Shown: positions 1 through 7,519 of the stretch, piece after piece
Numbering within the stretch: position 1 is the first letter of the stretch
Layout: each line of letters starts with the position of its first letter
From: Chloroflexota bacterium
Lineage (GTDB): Bacteria > Chloroflexota > Anaerolineae > Anaerolineales > Villigracilaceae
Direction of reading: 5' to 3'
DNA: 16,134 nt
NCBI GenBank assembly: GCA_021796315.1
Contig: JAJYOH010000072.1
Span: 1-16,134, forward strand
Position numbers and translations under genes: made by a program
The notes under the pieces: model-generated
What the model saw: the letters and a program-made list of their open reading frames with translations, nothing else
The model's database searches: none
What the model was told of the DNA's origin: nothing

Positions 1-143
1 CAATCTCACTCCTGCGGCCTCAACCTTCACGCCGTCATGCTTGCCTTGCGGGAAGAATCAATTCGCAGAATGGGTTAGCAAAACTATTCGCGCAGACCGC
101 CGCCCAAACAGTAATTTCTATCAAAGTATGAAAGAAGGAAGCT
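1..143. other. Leader region upstream of the malic enzyme gene; possible tail of an upstream ORF
   Basis: No complete gene lies here. The plus-strand frame starting at base 1 stays open to a TAG at 76-78 and would end in ...ALREESIRRMG, so the 3' end of an upstream gene is possible, but 25 codons are too few to identify it. Bases 79-143 hold the leader of the malic enzyme gene with a purine-rich ribosome binding site (GAAGGA) at about 135-140. I see no convincing promoter hexamers. Confidence 0.3.
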
Positions 144-1529
144 ATGAATATTGATGAACTGCTTGCAAAAGCCAAAAAACCCTCGGCAGACGCGATGAAG
201 CTTCATCCATTCTATCGAGGGAAAATCGAAACGGTACTCAAATGCACCGTGCACAGTTTCAACGATTTCGCCATCTGGTACACGCCAGGCGTGGCCGCGC
301 CATGCAAGGCAATCCAGGCGGATCCTGAACTGGTTTATGAATATACAAACAAATGGAACACTGTCATCGTCGTCAGCGATGGGACGCGCGTCCTGGGTCT
401 CGGCGACATCGGACCCAAAGCCGGTCTGCCTGTAATGGAGGGAAAGGCATTGCTTTACAAATATCTGGGCGGCGTGGACGGCGTCCCGATCATGCTCGAT
501 ACCAAAGACCCGGACGCCATCATCAACACCGTGTTGATGTTGCAACCCGGTTTCGGCGGCGTCAATCTCGAAGACATTTCCCAGCCAAAATGCTTCTACA
601 TTCTGGATACTTTGCGCGAGAAGGCGGATATTCCCGTCTGGCACGATGATCAGCAGGGTACAGCCACAGTCACACTGGCGGGATTGATCAACGCGTTGAA
701 AGTCGTTGGCAAGAAGATGAGCGAAGTCAGGATCGCCTTCATTGGGACAGGCGCCTCCAACGTGGCTTGCTCGCGTCTGATCTTCGGCTGGGGCGCGGAC
801 CCGTCCAAGTGCTTCATGGTTGACACGAAAGGTATTCTCGGCAAACATCGCAAAGACCTCGAAATGCGCAAGGCCGAGTACAAGGACAAATGGAAGCTAT
901 GCAACATCACGAACGCCGAGAAACGTGCAGGCGGCATCCCTGAAGCGATGAAAGGTGTGGATGTTGTGATCGCCCTCTCCAAATCCGGGCCGGGGGTCAT
1001 TTTGCCGGAATGGATTAAGACGATGGCGAAAGACGCGGTTGTCTTCGCTTGTGCCAACCCGGTTCCCGAGATTTGGCCCTGGGAGGCGAAAGAAGCGGGC
1101 GCGGCTGTCGTCGCAACCGGCCGCTCGGATTTCCCGAACCAGGTCAACAATTCGCTGGGCTTTCCAGGAATTTTCCGCGGCACGTTGGACGTCCGCGCGC
1201 GAACGATCTCGGATGAGATGTGTTTCGCCGCGGCGCGGGCCCTCTCAGATCATGTCGGCGACAAACTCGATGCCGAACATATCTTGCCCAACATGGATGA
1301 CTGGGAGGTTTTCCCGCGCGAAGCGGCCGCGGTTGCCATGAAAGCGGAGGAAGAGGGGCTGGCGCGTATCCATGTAACATACGAGCAGGAATTCGAGACC
1401 GCCACGCGCATTATCAGACGCTCGCGTCATCTGACCCAAATGATGATGGAAAACGGTTTCATCCCCGAACCACCCGAAGGCGGCGACGAAACGCAGATTG
1501 ATACCGAAACGATCAAGTCTGCTTATTGA
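144..1529 (+). CDS. Malic enzyme (oxaloacetate-decarboxylating malate dehydrogenase), short bacterial form
   Basis: Catalyses oxidative decarboxylation of malate to pyruvate and CO2 with reduction of NAD(P)+, in the cytosol. The 461-aa product shows the family motifs in order: YTPGVA with the catalytic Tyr46; [17 protein letters not shown] with the likely catalytic Lys101; the metal-binding NLEDI (Glu143, Asp144) and WHDDQQGT (Asp168/169) segments; a Rossmann nucleotide site IGTGASN at 200-206; then [17 protein letters not shown] and [15 protein letters not shown]. The length suits the short form without a C-terminal phosphotransacetylase domain. NAD versus NADP preference cannot be read with confidence. 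The ATG start has GAAGGA just upstream. The gene ends 18 nt before a flavoprotein gene and is probably cotranscribed with it. Confidence 0.95.
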   Translation: MNIDELLAKAKKPSADAMKLHPFYRGKIETVLKCTVHSFNDFAIWYTPGVAAPCKAIQADPELVYEYTNKWNTVIVVSDGTRVLGLGDIGPKAGLPVMEGKALLYKYLGGVDGVPIMLDTKDPDAIINTVLMLQPGFGGVNLEDISQPKCFYILDTLREKADIPVWHDDQQGTATVTLAGLINALKVVGKKMSEVRIAFIGTGASNVACSRLIFGWGADPSKCFMVDTKGILGKHRKDLEMRKAEYKDKWKLCNITNAEKRAGGIPEAMKGVDVVIALSKSGPGVILPEWIKTMAKDAVVFACANPVPEIWPWEAKEAGAAVVATGRSDFPNQVNNSLGFPGIFRGTLDVRARTISDEMCFAAARALSDHVGDKLDAEHILPNMDDWEVFPREAAAVAMKAEEEGLARIHVTYEQEFETATRIIRRSRHLTQMMMENGFIPEPPEGGDETQIDTETIKSAY

Positions 1530-1547
1530 TGGAGAAAGGAGAGCACG

Positions 1548-2453
1548 ATGTACGATCTAATCATCATTGGGGGCGGCCCTGCTGGATTAACCGCGGCGGT
1601 CTATGCCATCCGCAAACGCCTCAACGTTCTGCTCCTGACCAAAGACCTGGGCGGAAAGACCAACTACCACCTGGCTCTGCCGTGGATTCAGGAATATCAG
1701 GTTATCCGCGGATTGGAGGTCGTCAACAAATTCCGCAGTGAATTGGAATACCTCGACTTTGCGCGTCACATTGAAGATGTGGAAAAGGTAGGCCAGAAGA
1801 ATGGCGGATTTGCCGTCATTACCAAAAGCGAGACTGAGCTGGATGCCAAAGCACTCATTATTGCAACTGGCGCGCGGCAGGTCCGCATGGGTGTGCCGGG
1901 CGAAAAAGAATTCACGATGAAGGGCCTGTGCTATTCCGCTCTCAGTTATGCCCCGCTGTTCATTGACAAGACCACCATCGTAATTGGTGATGACGATCTG
2001 GCTTTGCGTTCGGCAGGCGAACTCTCCACGGTTGCCAAACATGTCTACATGGTATGCAACAGTGACAAAATGTTCAAGACACCGCTTGGGAAAAAGCTGC
2101 AAGAGGCCGAAAATGTCACGGTTCTCAAAAACTTTGAGGTGATTGACGTCAAGGGTGATGAATATGCGCGCACACTGAGGTTAAAAAATCCATCTGGCAA
2201 GACGGTTGAATACGAGGCTGACGCCATGTTCGTCGAGAAGGCCCTCATGCCAAACTCCGATATGGTGAAGAACCTGCTCAAGCTCGATGAGCGCGGCCGG
2301 ATTATTATTGATTGCGCCAACCGTACAAGCGTGCCCGGCGTCTTTGCCGCTGGTGACGTGACCAACAATTTTGCCGAACAGGTGTTGATCGCAGTCGGCG
2401 AAGGCGCCAAGGCGGCTCTCAGTGCGTACGACTATCTGTTGCCGATGCTATAA
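1548..2453 (+). CDS. Thioredoxin-reductase-fold NAD(P)/FAD oxidoreductase lacking the redox CxxC
   Basis: A 301-aa flavoprotein of the thioredoxin reductase fold. The N-terminal FAD site GGGPAG is at residues 8-13, the ATG motif (IIATGA) at 104-109, and the C-terminal FAD motif is GVFAAGDV. Two features differ from true TrxR. The active-site CxxC is replaced by GLCYSAL, leaving only Cys128. The NADPH-site glycine motif reads VIGDDDLALRSA (145-156) rather than GGGxxA. Disulfide exchange is therefore unlikely. It may act as a ferredoxin- or flavodoxin-type reductase or have a related redox role; the true substrate is unknown. A strong SD (AAAGGAGAG) precedes the ATG. Placement 18 nt behind the malic enzyme suggests a shared transcript and perhaps use of the NAD(P)H it makes. 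Confidence 0.85.
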   Translation: MYDLIIIGGGPAGLTAAVYAIRKRLNVLLLTKDLGGKTNYHLALPWIQEYQVIRGLEVVNKFRSELEYLDFARHIEDVEKVGQKNGGFAVITKSETELDAKALIIATGARQVRMGVPGEKEFTMKGLCYSALSYAPLFIDKTTIVIGDDDLALRSAGELSTVAKHVYMVCNSDKMFKTPLGKKLQEAENVTVLKNFEVIDVKGDEYARTLRLKNPSGKTVEYEADAMFVEKALMPNSDMVKNLLKLDERGRIIIDCANRTSVPGVFAAGDVTNNFAEQVLIAVGEGAKAALSAYDYLLPML

Positions 2454-2478
2454 ATGCTCTGCCGGTCCGATGCTATAG

Positions 2479-2520
2479 ATAAAGACTTCCGGGCGATAGT
2501 CTGGAAGTCTTTATGATTTT
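2479..2520 (+). terminator. Stem-loop terminator after the malic enzyme / flavoprotein pair
   Basis: A perfect 12-bp inverted repeat, ATAAAGACTTCC (2479-2490) and GGAAGTCTTTAT (2503-2514), encloses a 12-nt loop and is followed by GATTTTGC. It begins 26 nt after the flavoprotein stop codon. The T tract is short, so termination may be partial. Confidence 0.7.
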
Positions 2521-2550
2521 GCAATCCTGTGGGGGTACGGCATCAGCCCG

Positions 2551-3069
2551 ATGGAACCCAGCCTGACACTCGAGGCCCAGGCGCTGATAAATTTCGCGAT
2601 CAGTCTCGGACTGTTCGTTTACTTATCCATTTCCTGGCTGGAACGGCGCATGAAAAGTTGGTACCTGCCGTTCTCGCTCGTAACTTATACGGGGACCACC
2701 GTTTTCAGCAACCTGATCCACCTCTTCGACCGCAATACCGACCTCTACGTTATCATCGAATTGTTCATTGACGTGGATGACTTCAAACAGGTCAACGACC
2801 GATATGGGCATGCCGTTGGGGATCGTGTTTTGAATGGCATTAGCGATGTTCTTGAAAAAAGCATACGCAAAGCCGATATTGTCGGGCGCTGGGGAGGCAA
2901 TGAGTTTTTACTGCTCTTGCGAGATGACACCGACACTTCGATTGGATGAGTGGTCAACAAGATTAGAGTCATTGTCGACCAACAAACCTGCCAGGCAGAT
3001 CACGACAGCTTCTACGTGATCTGTTCCTTCGCGGGCGTGATACCATCTGAAACCGAGTTGATCAGATAA
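2551..3069 (+). pseudogene. Decayed membrane-bound diguanylate cyclase (GGDEF) gene
   Basis: The first about 70 residues hold two hydrophobic segments, like the sensor or anchor part of a membrane GGDEF protein. They run straight into [21 protein letters not shown], the middle of a GGDEF domain, so about 40 residues including the usual DxLTGLxNR start are missing, which suggests an internal deletion. The signature reads GGNEF instead of GG(D/E)EF, removing a catalytic acidic residue. An in-frame TGA at 2947-2949 interrupts the frame. Beyond it the same frame still encodes recognisable domain tail (VVNKIRVIV..., then FYVICSFAGVIP, matching the family's SFGVA strand) up to a TAA at 3067-3069. 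The C-terminal helix is absent. It is almost certainly unable to make c-di-GMP. An active short protein (2551-2949) is a less likely reading. Confidence 0.8.
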
Positions 3070-3382
3070 ACGCAAATCCCACCCATCAGCGGTTATTGGG
3101 TACGCATGGTGAACGACGAATTGAAACCTCAAATGGTACAGTGCGCGTATATCGAGGCATCCCCATGAACTTATGCTCGCCGCTTTGGCTTATACAGGTG
3201 TGTGGATATATGCTGCGAGTCCACTGCAAAAACCTTTTCAAAACTCTGTGGACTCCGTACTCTCTGTAGCTAATGCTTTTTCCCCGCCCATTATTCGGAC
3301 TTAAGAAGCACTCTCCAAGCGCAATGAAAGCCGGAACTTCATGCCATCTATGCTAAGATTAAGCGGTTCAACAGGAGGCTGT
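3070..3382 (+). other. Gene-poor stretch with possible ORF remnants
   Basis: About 310 bases lie between the GGDEF remnant and the next good start codon. Short open stretches in different frames read like broken coding sequence. Examples are GTVRVYRGIP in one frame near 3130-3163, followed in another frame by a 43-codon ORF (ATG 3173 to TAA 3302-3304) with a hydrophobic N-terminal half. I cannot assign any of these to a family, and no SD precedes the 3173 ATG. The region is best read as debris from the same decay that damaged the GGDEF gene, plus the leader of the downstream gene. Confidence 0.35.
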
Positions 3383-4138
3383 ATGACGATGCCAGATGAC
3401 AAGCAAAAGAAAAGCGTAGTGGATCGCTTCCATAACATTCTTACAAGCGCAGATGCGGATAAGGAATCGGATGAACATCCCAAGCCCCAAGTCGTTGACC
3501 GTTTGCCGAAGAGAACGAAACCTGCAGACGTTTCCACCAATCAACCTGCGCCTCCTTCCCCGGACTCCCAAAGCGGCTCCCGTTTTACGAAGGACCGCCT
3601 GCTCCCAACCTTTTGGACGATTGCCAGCGTAATTTCACTGACCGTCAATCTTCTTCTGCTGATTGCGCTTGGCGTTGTGCTTTTGAAAGGAAATGCTCTT
3701 GGGATTGGTAATGGCCTGCTTGGCGGACTCTACTCCAACTTTGAGCTGCTGGATCAAGCGCACATCAAGGCCAACATCCCTGTCCAAACGAACATTCCTT
3801 TAAATCTTTCCATTCCGGTCCAAACAACGACGGGCATTACGCTGGCGCAGGATGTTGCCATCACGGGCGCGCATGTGAAGATCAATACGCCGTTGTTCAA
3901 CATCGATGCGCCCGCAGATGTAACGCTCCCGGCAGGGACATCGCTCAATGTTGTTTTGAATTTCACCGTCCCCGTTCAGACAGAAGTGCCGGTCACGCTT
4001 AATGTCCCGGTGGATATTCCCTTGCAAAATACAGAATTACATCCCGCCATTAGCGGGCTTAAAGATACGATCAAACCGCTTTATTGCATGATTAATCCTT
4101 TTGCCCTGTCTCTCAATGGGGGCGTGATTTGCCCGTAA
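3383..4138 (+). CDS. Single-pass membrane protein with PVQT-type repeats, function unknown
   Basis: The start at ATG 3383 is preferred over 3341 because AGGAGG lies 5 nt upstream; this gives 251 aa. Residues 1 to about 75 are charged, Pro/Ser-rich and probably cytoplasmic (MTMPDDKQKKS..., many K, D and P). A strong transmembrane helix follows (about 78-105, WTIASVISLTVNLLLLIALGVVLL). The remainder is an external region rich in alternating Val/Ile/Thr with recurring short phrases: IPVQTNIPLNLS, IPVQTTTGI, VPVQTEVPVTLN and VPVDIPLQNTEL. This pattern suggests stacked beta strands or an extended rod. It ends with a short Cys-containing tail (YCMINPF...GGVICP). I do not recognise a characterised family. 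It appears monocistronic, flanked by debris on the left and a separate promoter on the right. Confidence 0.75.
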   Translation: MTMPDDKQKKSVVDRFHNILTSADADKESDEHPKPQVVDRLPKRTKPADVSTNQPAPPSPDSQSGSRFTKDRLLPTFWTIASVISLTVNLLLLIALGVVLLKGNALGIGNGLLGGLYSNFELLDQAHIKANIPVQTNIPLNLSIPVQTTTGITLAQDVAITGAHVKINTPLFNIDAPADVTLPAGTSLNVVLNFTVPVQTEVPVTLNVPVDIPLQNTELHPAISGLKDTIKPLYCMINPFALSLNGGVICP

Positions 4139-4182
4139 AGATTAGTGTCAAATAAAGTAACGGCCACTCTAAGGACATTTAG

Positions 4183-4213
4183 TAGTCGGACAGAATAGTA
4201 TTTTGTCCGACTA
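4183..4213. promoter_or_regulatory. Inverted repeat upstream of the M16 peptidase genes, candidate operator
   Basis: TAGTCGGACA (4183-4192) and TGTCCGACTA (4204-4213) form a perfect 10-bp inverted repeat with an 11-nt spacer. A second, overlapping pair is AGAATAGT (4192-4199) with ACTATTCT (4210-4217). The block ends 8 nt before a TATAAT box, so a bound protein would cover the -35 area. It could alternatively form an RNA hairpin ending the upstream transcript, but no T tract follows. The regulator is unknown. Confidence 0.5.
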
Positions 4214-4221
4214 TTCTCGCT

Positions 4222-4227
4222 TATAAT
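4222..4227 (+). promoter_or_regulatory. -10 box for the M16 peptidase operon, near-leaderless
   Basis: A perfect TATAAT sits only 7 nt before the ATG at 4235, and no Shine-Dalgarno sequence fits between them. Transcription would start at or next to the A of the start codon, implying a leaderless mRNA. No good -35 hexamer is visible at 16-18 nt; that position overlaps the inverted repeat. Confidence 0.55.
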
Positions 4228-4234
4228 CCCCGTC

Positions 4235-5527
4235 ATGCCAAATACATTAATAAAAACCACACTTTCCAATGGGTTGACCGTTTTGCTGAAAGAAATTCAC
4301 ACCGCGCCGCTGATCTCGTCGTGGGTCTGGTATCGCGTCGGCTCGCGCGACGAAGCGCCTCCGCTGACCGGTATTTCGCACCTGGTCGAACACATGCAAT
4401 TTAAAGGCACGCCGCAATTCCCGGCCGCGGTCCTTGACCGTGCCATCTCACGCGATGGCGGGATGCGAAACGCTTTTACCTTCCTGGATTGGACAACTTA
4501 TTTCGAGACGATGCCCGCCGATAAAATTGACATTGCCCTGCATCTCGAAGCCGATCGGATGATCAACAGCGAGTTCGACGAGAAAGAATTTTCGTCCGAA
4601 CGCACGGTCGTGATCTCCGAGCGGGAGGGGGATGAGAACGAGCCGATGTTCCGTTTGGGCGAAGCGGTTCAGCAGGCGGCTTTCCGAATCCATTCTTATC
4701 ATCACGAAGTCATCGGCGATATGGCTGATCTCAAGACAATGACCCGCGATGATCTTTACAAACACTATCGCACGTATTATGTTCCCAACAATGCGGTCAT
4801 GGGTGTGGCTGGCGATTTCAACACGAAGGATATGCTGGCGCGCATCAAGGAATTGTTTGATCCGATTCCCGCTGGGGCAACGCCGCTGCGTTTGACGCGT
4901 CAGGAGCCGGAACAACGCGGCGAGGTGCGGCTGTCCGTTGAAGGTCCGGGTGAGACCGTTTATGTGCAGGTTGCGTATCGTTTCCCTTCCGCCTCTCATC
5001 CCGATTTCTTCGCGTTGTCCGTGCTGGATAGTCTGTTGGCTGGGCCGTCTAACTTAAATATGTTTGGCGGCGGCGGCATCTCAAATAAAACTTCGCGTTT
5101 GTATCGTTCGCTTGTGGATAAGGAATTCGCAGTTGGGCTTTCGGGCGGCTCGAACGTGACCGTTGATCCTTTCCTGTATCAAATTACTTTGATCGTTCAT
5201 CCAAATCGAAAACCCGAAGAAGCATTGGCCGCGCTCGACGAAGAGATCAAGCGCGTTCAGGATTCTCTCGTTTCAAAAGAGGAGATCGCGCGAGCCATCA
5301 AACAAGCACGCGCCAATTTTGCATACGGCACGGAGAACATTACCAACCAGGCCTTCTGGCTTGGTTATGCCGAAATGTTTGCAGACTATAAATGGTTCGA
5401 AACATATTTGGAGAAAATGTTGAAGGTTGCGCCCAAAGATGTGCAACGTGTGGCATGCGAATATCTGCGCCCGCAAACCCGCGTGGTTGGAACTTATGTG
5501 CCAACGGGCAACGGAGAATCCAAATGA
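4235..5527 (+). CDS. M16 family zinc metallopeptidase, catalytic subunit
   Basis: A 430-aa insulinase/pitrilysin-family (M16) protease of the short, two-gene type. The inverted zinc motif HLVEH is at residues 49-53 (His49, catalytic Glu52, His53). The third zinc ligand is Glu129 in VVISEREGDENEP, at the expected spacing of about 75 residues. The rest is the usual pair of alpha/beta roll domains, with an insertion-like Gly-rich loop (MFGGGGISNKTSRLYRSLV) in the second half that matches the family's G-[IV]-SxLYxxL region. Family knowledge says such enzymes form a clam-shell dimer with a non-catalytic partner and degrade peptides; the partner is the next gene. No signal peptide is seen, so it is probably cytoplasmic. 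The start codon is set by the TATAAT box 7 nt upstream. Confidence 0.9.
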   Translation: MPNTLIKTTLSNGLTVLLKEIHTAPLISSWVWYRVGSRDEAPPLTGISHLVEHMQFKGTPQFPAAVLDRAISRDGGMRNAFTFLDWTTYFETMPADKIDIALHLEADRMINSEFDEKEFSSERTVVISEREGDENEPMFRLGEAVQQAAFRIHSYHHEVIGDMADLKTMTRDDLYKHYRTYYVPNNAVMGVAGDFNTKDMLARIKELFDPIPAGATPLRLTRQEPEQRGEVRLSVEGPGETVYVQVAYRFPSASHPDFFALSVLDSLLAGPSNLNMFGGGGISNKTSRLYRSLVDKEFAVGLSGGSNVTVDPFLYQITLIVHPNRKPEEALAALDEEIKRVQDSLVSKEEIARAIKQARANFAYGTENITNQAFWLGYAEMFADYKWFETYLEKMLKVAPKDVQRVACEYLRPQTRVVGTYVPTGNGESK

Positions 5528-6798
5528 GCAAAGCTAAAACAAATTCTCTGCCCGGCCCGGAGGATATTCACCGCGAAGTTTTATCGAACGGGATCACAAT
5601 TTTGACTCGTTCCAACTTCAACAGTCCCTCCATTTCGATCAGCGGATACATGCAGACGGGCAGCCTGTTCGATCCGGACGGGAAACTGGGCCTCGCTGAT
5701 TTTGCCACCTCCGCGCTGATGCGTGGCACCGCTAAACATTCCTTCGACGCGCTCTTCAATGAACTTGAATCGGTCGGCGCCAGTTTTGGATTTGATTCCG
5801 GCCTGCATACCACCGGTTTTAATGGCCGCGCTCTTGCAGAAGATCTCTCGCTTTTACTTGGGCTGTTGTCCGAAGCCATGCGCCAGCCGGTTTTTCCCGC
5901 TGATGAAGTGGAGAAACTTCGCAGTCAGTTATTGACCGGTCTCGCTATCCGTTTGCAGGATACCTCCGATATGGCCGATATTACCTTCGATGAAATTCTC
6001 TACCAAGGTCATCCTTACTCGCGCTTGGAAGATGGCAATCCTGACACGATCAAAGCCGTCACGCGCCAGGACCTTGTTGATTATCATCGCTTCGGATTTG
6101 GTCCGCATGGAATGGTAGTTTCCGTTGTCGGCGCGGTTGAACCAAAAGAAGCGATTGATCTGGTTCAGCGCGCAATTGGCGATTGGAAGAATCCGGATCA
6201 ACGTGAATTGCCTGCTCTGCCTGAATTAAAAATTTTGGATGAGACGGTCAAACGTCATTTTAAGATCGCCGAAAAATCGCAGGCCGATATTGTCATCGGC
6301 TCGAACGGCCCGCGCCGCAAGGACCCGGAATATATGGCAGCCTCATTGGGCAATTCCATTCTTGGTCAATTTGGTATGATGGGCCGTGTTGGCAAATCAG
6401 TTCGCGAGAAAGCTGGTCTTGCTTATTATGTTTATTCGAACCTGAGCGCGGGAGTTGGTCCCGGCGCATGGACGGTCAATGCAGGTGTGAATCCGTCGAA
6501 TGTCAAGAAGGCTGGCGAATTGATCGTCAAAGAATTAAGGCGATTTGTCAAAGAGGCGGTCACCGAAGAGGAGCTTGCAGACAGCCAAGCCAACTTCATT
6601 GGCCGCCTGCCGCTGGCTTTTGAATCCAATGGCGGTGTGGCTGGATCTTTGGTGAACATCGAACGCTATGATCTTGGATTGGATTATTATCGCCGCTATC
6701 CGGATTTAGTGCGCTCCGTCACTGCCTCGGATATACTTGAAACCGCCCGTAAATATATTGATCCCGACCGTTTGGCTGTCGCGACGGCAGGCCCGTAA
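5524..6798 (+). CDS. M16 family peptidase-like protein, non-catalytic partner
   Basis: A 424-aa M16 homologue that starts at the ATG overlapping the stop of the preceding gene (ATGA, 5524-5527), a sign of translational coupling. The frame is open further upstream, but that part overlaps the catalytic gene and is not used. Where the partner has HLVEH, this protein has DFATS (about 59-63), so zinc binding and catalysis are lost. It keeps the substrate-side signature of inactive partners, GKSVREKAGLAYYVYS, with Arg294 and Tyr301 as the likely R/Y pair. No signal peptide is seen. By family knowledge it should form the second half of a peptidase heterodimer with the 4235-5527 product. Confidence 0.9.
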   Translation: MSKAKTNSLPGPEDIHREVLSNGITILTRSNFNSPSISISGYMQTGSLFDPDGKLGLADFATSALMRGTAKHSFDALFNELESVGASFGFDSGLHTTGFNGRALAEDLSLLLGLLSEAMRQPVFPADEVEKLRSQLLTGLAIRLQDTSDMADITFDEILYQGHPYSRLEDGNPDTIKAVTRQDLVDYHRFGFGPHGMVVSVVGAVEPKEAIDLVQRAIGDWKNPDQRELPALPELKILDETVKRHFKIAEKSQADIVIGSNGPRRKDPEYMAASLGNSILGQFGMMGRVGKSVREKAGLAYYVYSNLSAGVGPGAWTVNAGVNPSNVKKAGELIVKELRRFVKEAVTEEELADSQANFIGRLPLAFESNGGVAGSLVNIERYDLGLDYYRRYPDLVRSVTASDILETARKYIDPDRLAVATAGP

Positions 6799-6850
6799 AG
6801 AAAATATACGCCTTGTAAAAGTTTCAAATCATGGCAAGCTTCCAAATGGA

Positions 6851-7216
6851 ATGAATTTAAGAACCGGTGTCGACCTGATCGAAATCTCCCGCATCGAAGA
6901 AGTGGTTGCGCGTCACGGCAAACACTACCTCGAGCGAATATATACGCCTGCTGAACTTGACCAATTCGGAAAGCGAGTCGAGTCACTGGCCGGACGCTTT
7001 GCTGGCAAAGAAGCCGTTGCGAAAGCGCTGGGTTGCGGAATAGGGGACGTTACCTGGAAGGAAATCGAAATTTTGGGGAATGAGCAAAACGCGCCGACCC
7101 TGACTTTGTCCGGAGGCGCGGCAGAAAAAGCCAAAGAACTCGGACTGACGAAGTGGTCCGTGAGCATCAGCCACAGTATGAGTCATGCAGTTGCTCTTGT
7201 CGTTGCAATCGGGTAA
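6851..7216 (+). CDS. acpS: Holo-[acyl-carrier-protein] synthase
   Basis: A 121-aa AcpS that transfers 4'-phosphopantetheine from CoA to the serine of apo-ACP, in the cytosol, enabling fatty acid synthesis. The N-terminal TGVDLIEISRIE carries the Mg-binding Asp8. AGRFAGKEAVAKALG carries Glu54, the second metal ligand. The C-terminal part has WSVSISHSMSHAVALV, the conserved CoA-site segment. Length is typical for the AcpS group. The start at 6851 is chosen because the family begins with a short residue run before GxDLIEI; an in-frame extension back to 6737 overlaps the M16 gene and has no homology. The SD is weak. The 52-nt gap after the M16 partner suggests read-through from the same promoter. 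Confidence 0.93.
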   Translation: MNLRTGVDLIEISRIEEVVARHGKHYLERIYTPAELDQFGKRVESLAGRFAGKEAVAKALGCGIGDVTWKEIEILGNEQNAPTLTLSGGAAEKAKELGLTKWSVSISHSMSHAVALVVAIG

Positions 7217-7336
7217 AAAAATATGGCAAACATTCAGAAGGGGTTGTCTCAAAGGGAGAGAAATATTGGGCAAGAATAGGAAGGAGACGACAAGCGATAA
7301 ATAACTGGCGGACATTGAATCGCCAGCTTCGCAAAT
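7217..7336. other. Convergent intergenic spacer between acpS and the cytochrome array
   Basis: Plus-strand acpS and the minus-strand cytochrome genes face each other here. The only structure I see is a short inverted repeat, CTGGCG (7305-7310) and CGCCAG (7321-7326) with a 10-nt loop and no T tract; it is a weak terminator candidate at best. Similarity to the cytochrome gene start stops at about 7335. Confidence 0.35.
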
Positions 7337-7491
7337 TTGCCAACCAGATGGCCCTTCGACTGGGCATTCAACGGGCCTGCAGAAAACATCATGTTGCCTT
7401 GCGCAAAGGCCACACCGAAAATCGCCAGCGCGGTAATAAGCGTAGCAAAGGTGCCGGTGCCAGTTAAACAGCCCAGTCGATTACATCTCAT
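7337..7491 (-). pseudogene. Truncated third copy of the multiheme cytochrome gene (signal peptide and start only)
   Basis: Reading on the minus strand from ATG 7491-7489, the first about 51 codons closely copy the start of the 32-heme gene: MRCNRLGCL versus MRNNRLGCL, the same signal peptide ending in VAFAQGNMMFSAGPLN, then QSKGHLVG. At about 7337 similarity ends abruptly, just before the first CxxCH would appear. The frame continues as unrelated sequence to a stop at 7249, so an 80-aa peptide could still be made but would carry no heme. The upstream bases also match: the spacer 7492-7530 resembles 9899-9940 in front of the intact gene. This looks like the relic of a tandem gene duplication whose body was deleted. 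Confidence 0.85.
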
Positions 7492-7519
7492 GGTGGATAC
7501 TCATAAAGTTTTATATGAA

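Noticed and set aside
84..848. Long minus-strand open frame opposite the malic enzyme
   Set aside because: It is a shadow of the malic enzyme frame, shows no family motif and has no upstream SD.
2442..2477. 11-bp direct repeat CCGATGCTATA at 2442 and 2467
   Set aside because: Two short copies 25 bp apart around a stop codon; most likely a slippage scar with no evident function.
3173..3304. 43-codon ORF with a hydrophobic start
   Set aside because: No SD, no recognisable family and it sits in decayed sequence; kept only as part of the debris region.
5392..5523. N-terminal extension of the second M16 gene
   Set aside because: It lies within the preceding coding sequence and has no M16 homology; the ATGA overlap gives the natural start.
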